Assembly (NCBI RefSeq): GCF_022568815.1
Contig: NZ_JAKZHX010000008.1
Span: 62,001-126,000 of the forward strand
Origin: Undibacterium paludis
GTDB taxonomy: Bacteria; Pseudomonadota; Gammaproteobacteria; Burkholderiales; Burkholderiaceae_D
Reading direction: 5' to 3'
Length of the DNA stretch: 64,000 nucleotides
Shown: positions 61,829 to 64,000 of the stretch, piece after piece
How positions within the stretch are numbered: position 1 is the stretch's first letter
Layout of the letters: each line of letters begins with the position of its first letter
Translations under genes and position numbers: made by a program
Notes under the pieces: generated by a model
What the model saw: the letters and a program-made list of their open reading frames with translations, nothing else
Databases searched by the model: none
What the model was told of the DNA's origin: nothing

Positions 61829-63447
61829 ATGGTTTTGTCGACAAGGAAGTTGCCAGGCAGGTGTCAGAAAATGTCTACAAGGATGCGGCTGGCACCAAAC
61901 TGCCGCCTGGGTTTCAGATCGACAAGAGCTTTGGCAACAAGGGTGAGTTCAAGGACAATAACGGCGTCTACATGTATGCCCTGATGCCGACGGCAGACAA
62001 TACCAGCGTGCCATCCAATACCCGCATACTCGGCATGCGCGGGACGGAAGGAAAAGCCACCGACGTCTATGCCGACATTGCCGATGTCGGGCATGGTCAG
62101 TTCGGTGCGGCAAAACCTGCTGTCAATGCCTGGCTGGCCAACAATATCAAGGCTGGCAACAATATCGAAGTGACTGGCCACAGCCTGGGCGGCGCACTCG
62201 TGCAATGGACTATTAATGACAAGAACCTGCAGGCGATAGCCGACATACCCATGCCGCCTTCAAAGCAGGGGCTGGCCATGGCAGATATACAGTCGCACCT
62301 GCATTTCACGACCTTCAATGCGCCTGGCATATCCCAGGTGCCGGGTACCACATCCCAGGACCGTACCAGCGCCATCAGTGGCGAACACCATGTCATTGCC
62401 TTTGAAAAGAAACCCGGCGCATTGCTGTATTCCGGCGATCCTGTGCATCTGCTTGGCGGCGAACATGTTGGCGGCACCATGGTGGCGCACAGCCCCAATT
62501 ATGCCGGTCAGAGTTTTATCGATGAACACGCAGCCCACACCATCGGCAACAAATCAGGTAACTGGAATGCGCCGGTGCTGGCAAATTACAAAGCCCCATC
62601 CATTGATGCCAGTGAATACCAGGATTATGTCAAGACCATGATGGGCGCGCTGGGCCAGGATGGCCAGCCCAAAAGCGAGTCACAGGCCGCCGCCAAAACG
62701 GCATTGGCGCTGTATCTGGCCGGTGGCAAGCTCGGTTACGAAACCATCAAATCAGGCGTCACCACAGTAGTCGATTACAGCGATAAAGCCATCAACTACG
62801 CCAGCCAGACCGTCAAGCTTGGCGTCAACACCGTGGCCGATGCCGGTGGCAAAGCATTTGAGGCGACAGCACATGCTGTCAAGGACGGTGTCAATGCCGC
62901 CGTCGATTACAGCCAGAAAGCCGCCAACGCTACCGTCCAGACCGTCAAGCTTGGTGTCAATACCGTGGCCGATGCCGGTGGCAAAGCATTTGACGCGACT
63001 GCGCATGCCGTCAAGAGCGGCGCACATGCTGTCGTTGACTATGGCAGCAAAGCCGTCCATGCCACCACCCAGACCATCAAATATGGCGCCCATGTCGTGG
63101 CGGATACCGGGGCCAAGGCATACCACGCCCTGGCTGAAAGCGGAGCCAAGGCATACAACGTCATCGCCGAGACGACCAAGGCCGGGGCACACGCCGCAGT
63201 TGATTATGGCAGCAAGGCAGTCAATGCGACCGCCCATGCAGTCAAAGCCGGCGCCCATATCGTGCTCGATGCCGGCAGTGCCGGCCTGGACAAGATGGCC
63301 AAGCTGGGCAAGGAAGGCGGCGCCATGCTCAACAAATCGCTGGTGGACCTGGGTCTGTTGTCTGCGCCGTCGACACCCTCAAGCCGCATGGTGGAACGCG
63401 CCGGCCCGCCGCCATCAGAAGCAGCCAATAACCGGGTCAAGCCTTGA
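61825..63447 (+). CDS. Class-3-lipase-like protein with 22-residue helical repeats
   Basis: 540 residues, no signal peptide. The N-terminal lipase fold has ILGMRGTEG (oxyanion Arg-Gly-Thr), VTGHSLGGALVQW with nucleophile Ser120, Asp205 in YSGDPVHLLGGEHVGG and candidate His235/His238 in DEHAAHT. From residue 311 comes a run of 22-residue units (starts 311, 333, 355, 377, 399, 421, 454, 476, with a 14-residue unit at 440). They are of the form GVNTVADAGGKAFEATAHAV, plus two residues. The end is Pro/Ser-rich. It overlaps the lipoprotein gene by ATGA. Confidence 0.82.
   Translation: MNGFVDKEVARQVSENVYKDAAGTKLPPGFQIDKSFGNKGEFKDNNGVYMYALMPTADNTSVPSNTRILGMRGTEGKATDVYADIADVGHGQFGAAKPAVNAWLANNIKAGNNIEVTGHSLGGALVQWTINDKNLQAIADIPMPPSKQGLAMADIQSHLHFTTFNAPGISQVPGTTSQDRTSAISGEHHVIAFEKKPGALLYSGDPVHLLGGEHVGGTMVAHSPNYAGQSFIDEHAAHTIGNKSGNWNAPVLANYKAPSIDASEYQDYVKTMMGALGQDGQPKSESQAAAKTALALYLAGGKLGYETIKSGVTTVVDYSDKAINYASQTVKLGVNTVADAGGKAFEATAHAVKDGVNAAVDYSQKAANATVQTVKLGVNTVADAGGKAFDATAHAVKSGAHAVVDYGSKAVHATTQTIKYGAHVVADTGAKAYHALAESGAKAYNVIAETTKAGAHAAVDYGSKAVNATAHAVKAGAHIVLDAGSAGLDKMAKLGKEGGAMLNKSLVDLGLLSAPSTPSSRMVERAGPPPSEAANNRVKP
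62755..63315 (+). repeat. 66-bp in-frame tandem repeats in the lipase-like gene
   Basis: About eight 66-bp units encode the 22-residue repeats. Units at 62821 and 62953 are nearly identical over some 50 bp (TCAAGCTTGGCGTCAACACC type versus TCAAGCTTGGTGTCAATACC), suggesting recent duplication of 132 bp. This is coding sequence, not a CRISPR array. Confidence 0.85.
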
Positions 63448-63509
63448 CACCGTGTTTTGGGCAGATGGCTGGCCGACGCCAGCCATCAATGAGATATGCT
63501 TCCCCCGTT

Positions 63510-64000
63510 TCAATTACCAGGTGATGCATCGACCCGGATGACTTGTGGGGGCGGGACGTCTCCTGGCAGCCACTTCTGGTGTATTTTCTGGAAGCTGCCA
63601 TCTTTCTTCATCTGGCGCAAAGCTGCCTCCCACAGGGCAAGGGTGGCAGGTGATGTCCTGATGGAAAAAGCCAGGTACAACTCCAGGCTGTCGAGCACCA
63701 TTACTTCTTCTATGTCGGCCATGCTGTGACCGGTTTCCTGCAAGACGGCGTTGACGGCCATGCTGCCCTCCACCCACAGGTCAAAACGTTTGGCGAACAG
63801 CATCTTTGACGAGTTTTGCGGTGAATCAGCCTGAACGAGTTTGTAGAATCCCTTTTTTCTGGCAGCGTCGGCAAAGATGCTGCCACGATAGGCGCCGACT
63901 CCCATTTTGTATATATCCACGTCAGGCATTCTCAGACGTGCAGCCTCGCCCTTGCGCGTATAAATAACCGTCTTGGAAATGGCGATCGGCCCCAGCATGT
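63510..64000 (-). CDS. Periplasmic solute-binding protein, family 3 (partial, C-terminal part)
   Basis: About 160 C-terminal residues of a gene that continues beyond the right edge. The segment KTVIYTRKGEAARLRMPDV, the VGAYRGSIF loop, KRFDLWVEGSMAVNAVLQ and the closing MKKDGSFQKIHQKW are typical of SBP_bac_3 proteins. The ligand cannot be told. It is convergent with the lipase-like gene. Confidence 0.85.
   Translation of the reverse strand, partial: MLGPIAISKTVIYTRKGEAARLRMPDVDIYKMGVGAYRGSIFADAARKKGFYKLVQADSPQNSSKMLFAKRFDLWVEGSMAVNAVLQETGHSMADIEEVMVLDSLELYLAFSIRTSPATLALWEAALRQMKKDGSFQKIHQKWLPGDVPPPQVIRVDASPGN

Noticed and set aside
62755..63315. Regular repeats read as a CRISPR array
   Set aside because: Units are 66 bp, in frame and contiguous, with no unique spacers; they encode 22-residue protein repeats.
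1..64000. tRNA, rRNA or riboswitch genes
   Set aside because: No T-loop, rRNA-like or conserved riboswitch core sequences were noticed by eye; a covariance-model scan was not possible.

Overview
The window is Gram-negative, betaproteobacterial chromosome. The best guess is the order Burkholderiales, family Oxalobacteraceae, perhaps Undibacterium-like. The gene order TlpA-aroQ-accB-accC-prmA-DUF3426 protein, the run rnb-tonB-aroE-mtgA, a Burkholderia-type porin and several VOC/GNAT housekeeping genes all fit, as does moderate GC. No rRNA, tRNA, CRISPR array, phage or complete insertion sequence was seen. The genus is inferred from gene content only.

Layout. 1-4.3 kb (minus strand): a BMP-family nucleoside ABC importer (permease cut by the edge, ATPase, binding protein) followed by ribokinase with a LacI-type operator. 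4.7-7.9 kb: an exported alpha/beta hydrolase, an Asp/Glu racemase-family protein, a parvulin-like protein and a tiny membrane protein. 8.3-10.3 kb: pseudouridine breakdown (kinase with fused HTH, then PsuG). 10.7-28.8 kb: a largely housekeeping plus-strand block covering thioredoxin-like protein, aroQ, accBC, prmA, a zinc-ribbon membrane protein, DUF898, an M48 peptidase, mpl, a YqiA esterase, ubiC, RNase II, a TonB-like protein, aroE and mtgA. Three copies of an intergenic repeat with inverted ends interrupt this block. 28.8-36.9 kb: small accessory genes (PH-like, AhpD-like, racemase, VOC, CorA, GNAT, transglutaminase-like, thioesterase). 36.9-40.6 kb: a TonB-dependent receptor and a periplasmic binding protein.

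40.6-51.3 kb is a GABA/polyamine-type module. A MocR/GabR-like regulator lies divergent to a PotD-like binding protein. A long minus-strand series runs gabT, potA-like, a second potD-like gene, a cupin, potB-like, potC-like, gabD. A 177-bp MITE-like inverted-repeat element sits inside that series. A porin follows. 53.3-56.9 kb holds two exported proteins (a Cys-rich/FN3 protein and a parallel beta-helix protein) and a LuxR-type regulator. 56.9-60.4 kb holds an exported phosphatase, a SEL1-repeat protein and an HxlR regulator divergent from a carboxymuconolactone-decarboxylase-like protein, with a clear dyad operator between them.

60.6-63.4 kb is the most unusual locus. A probable lipoprotein with beta-propeller-like features is translationally coupled to a class-3-lipase-like protein that carries a long tail of 22-residue helical repeats and no signal peptide. 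It could be a lipase effector with its partner, but this is inference. A second SBP_bac_3 protein is cut by the right edge.
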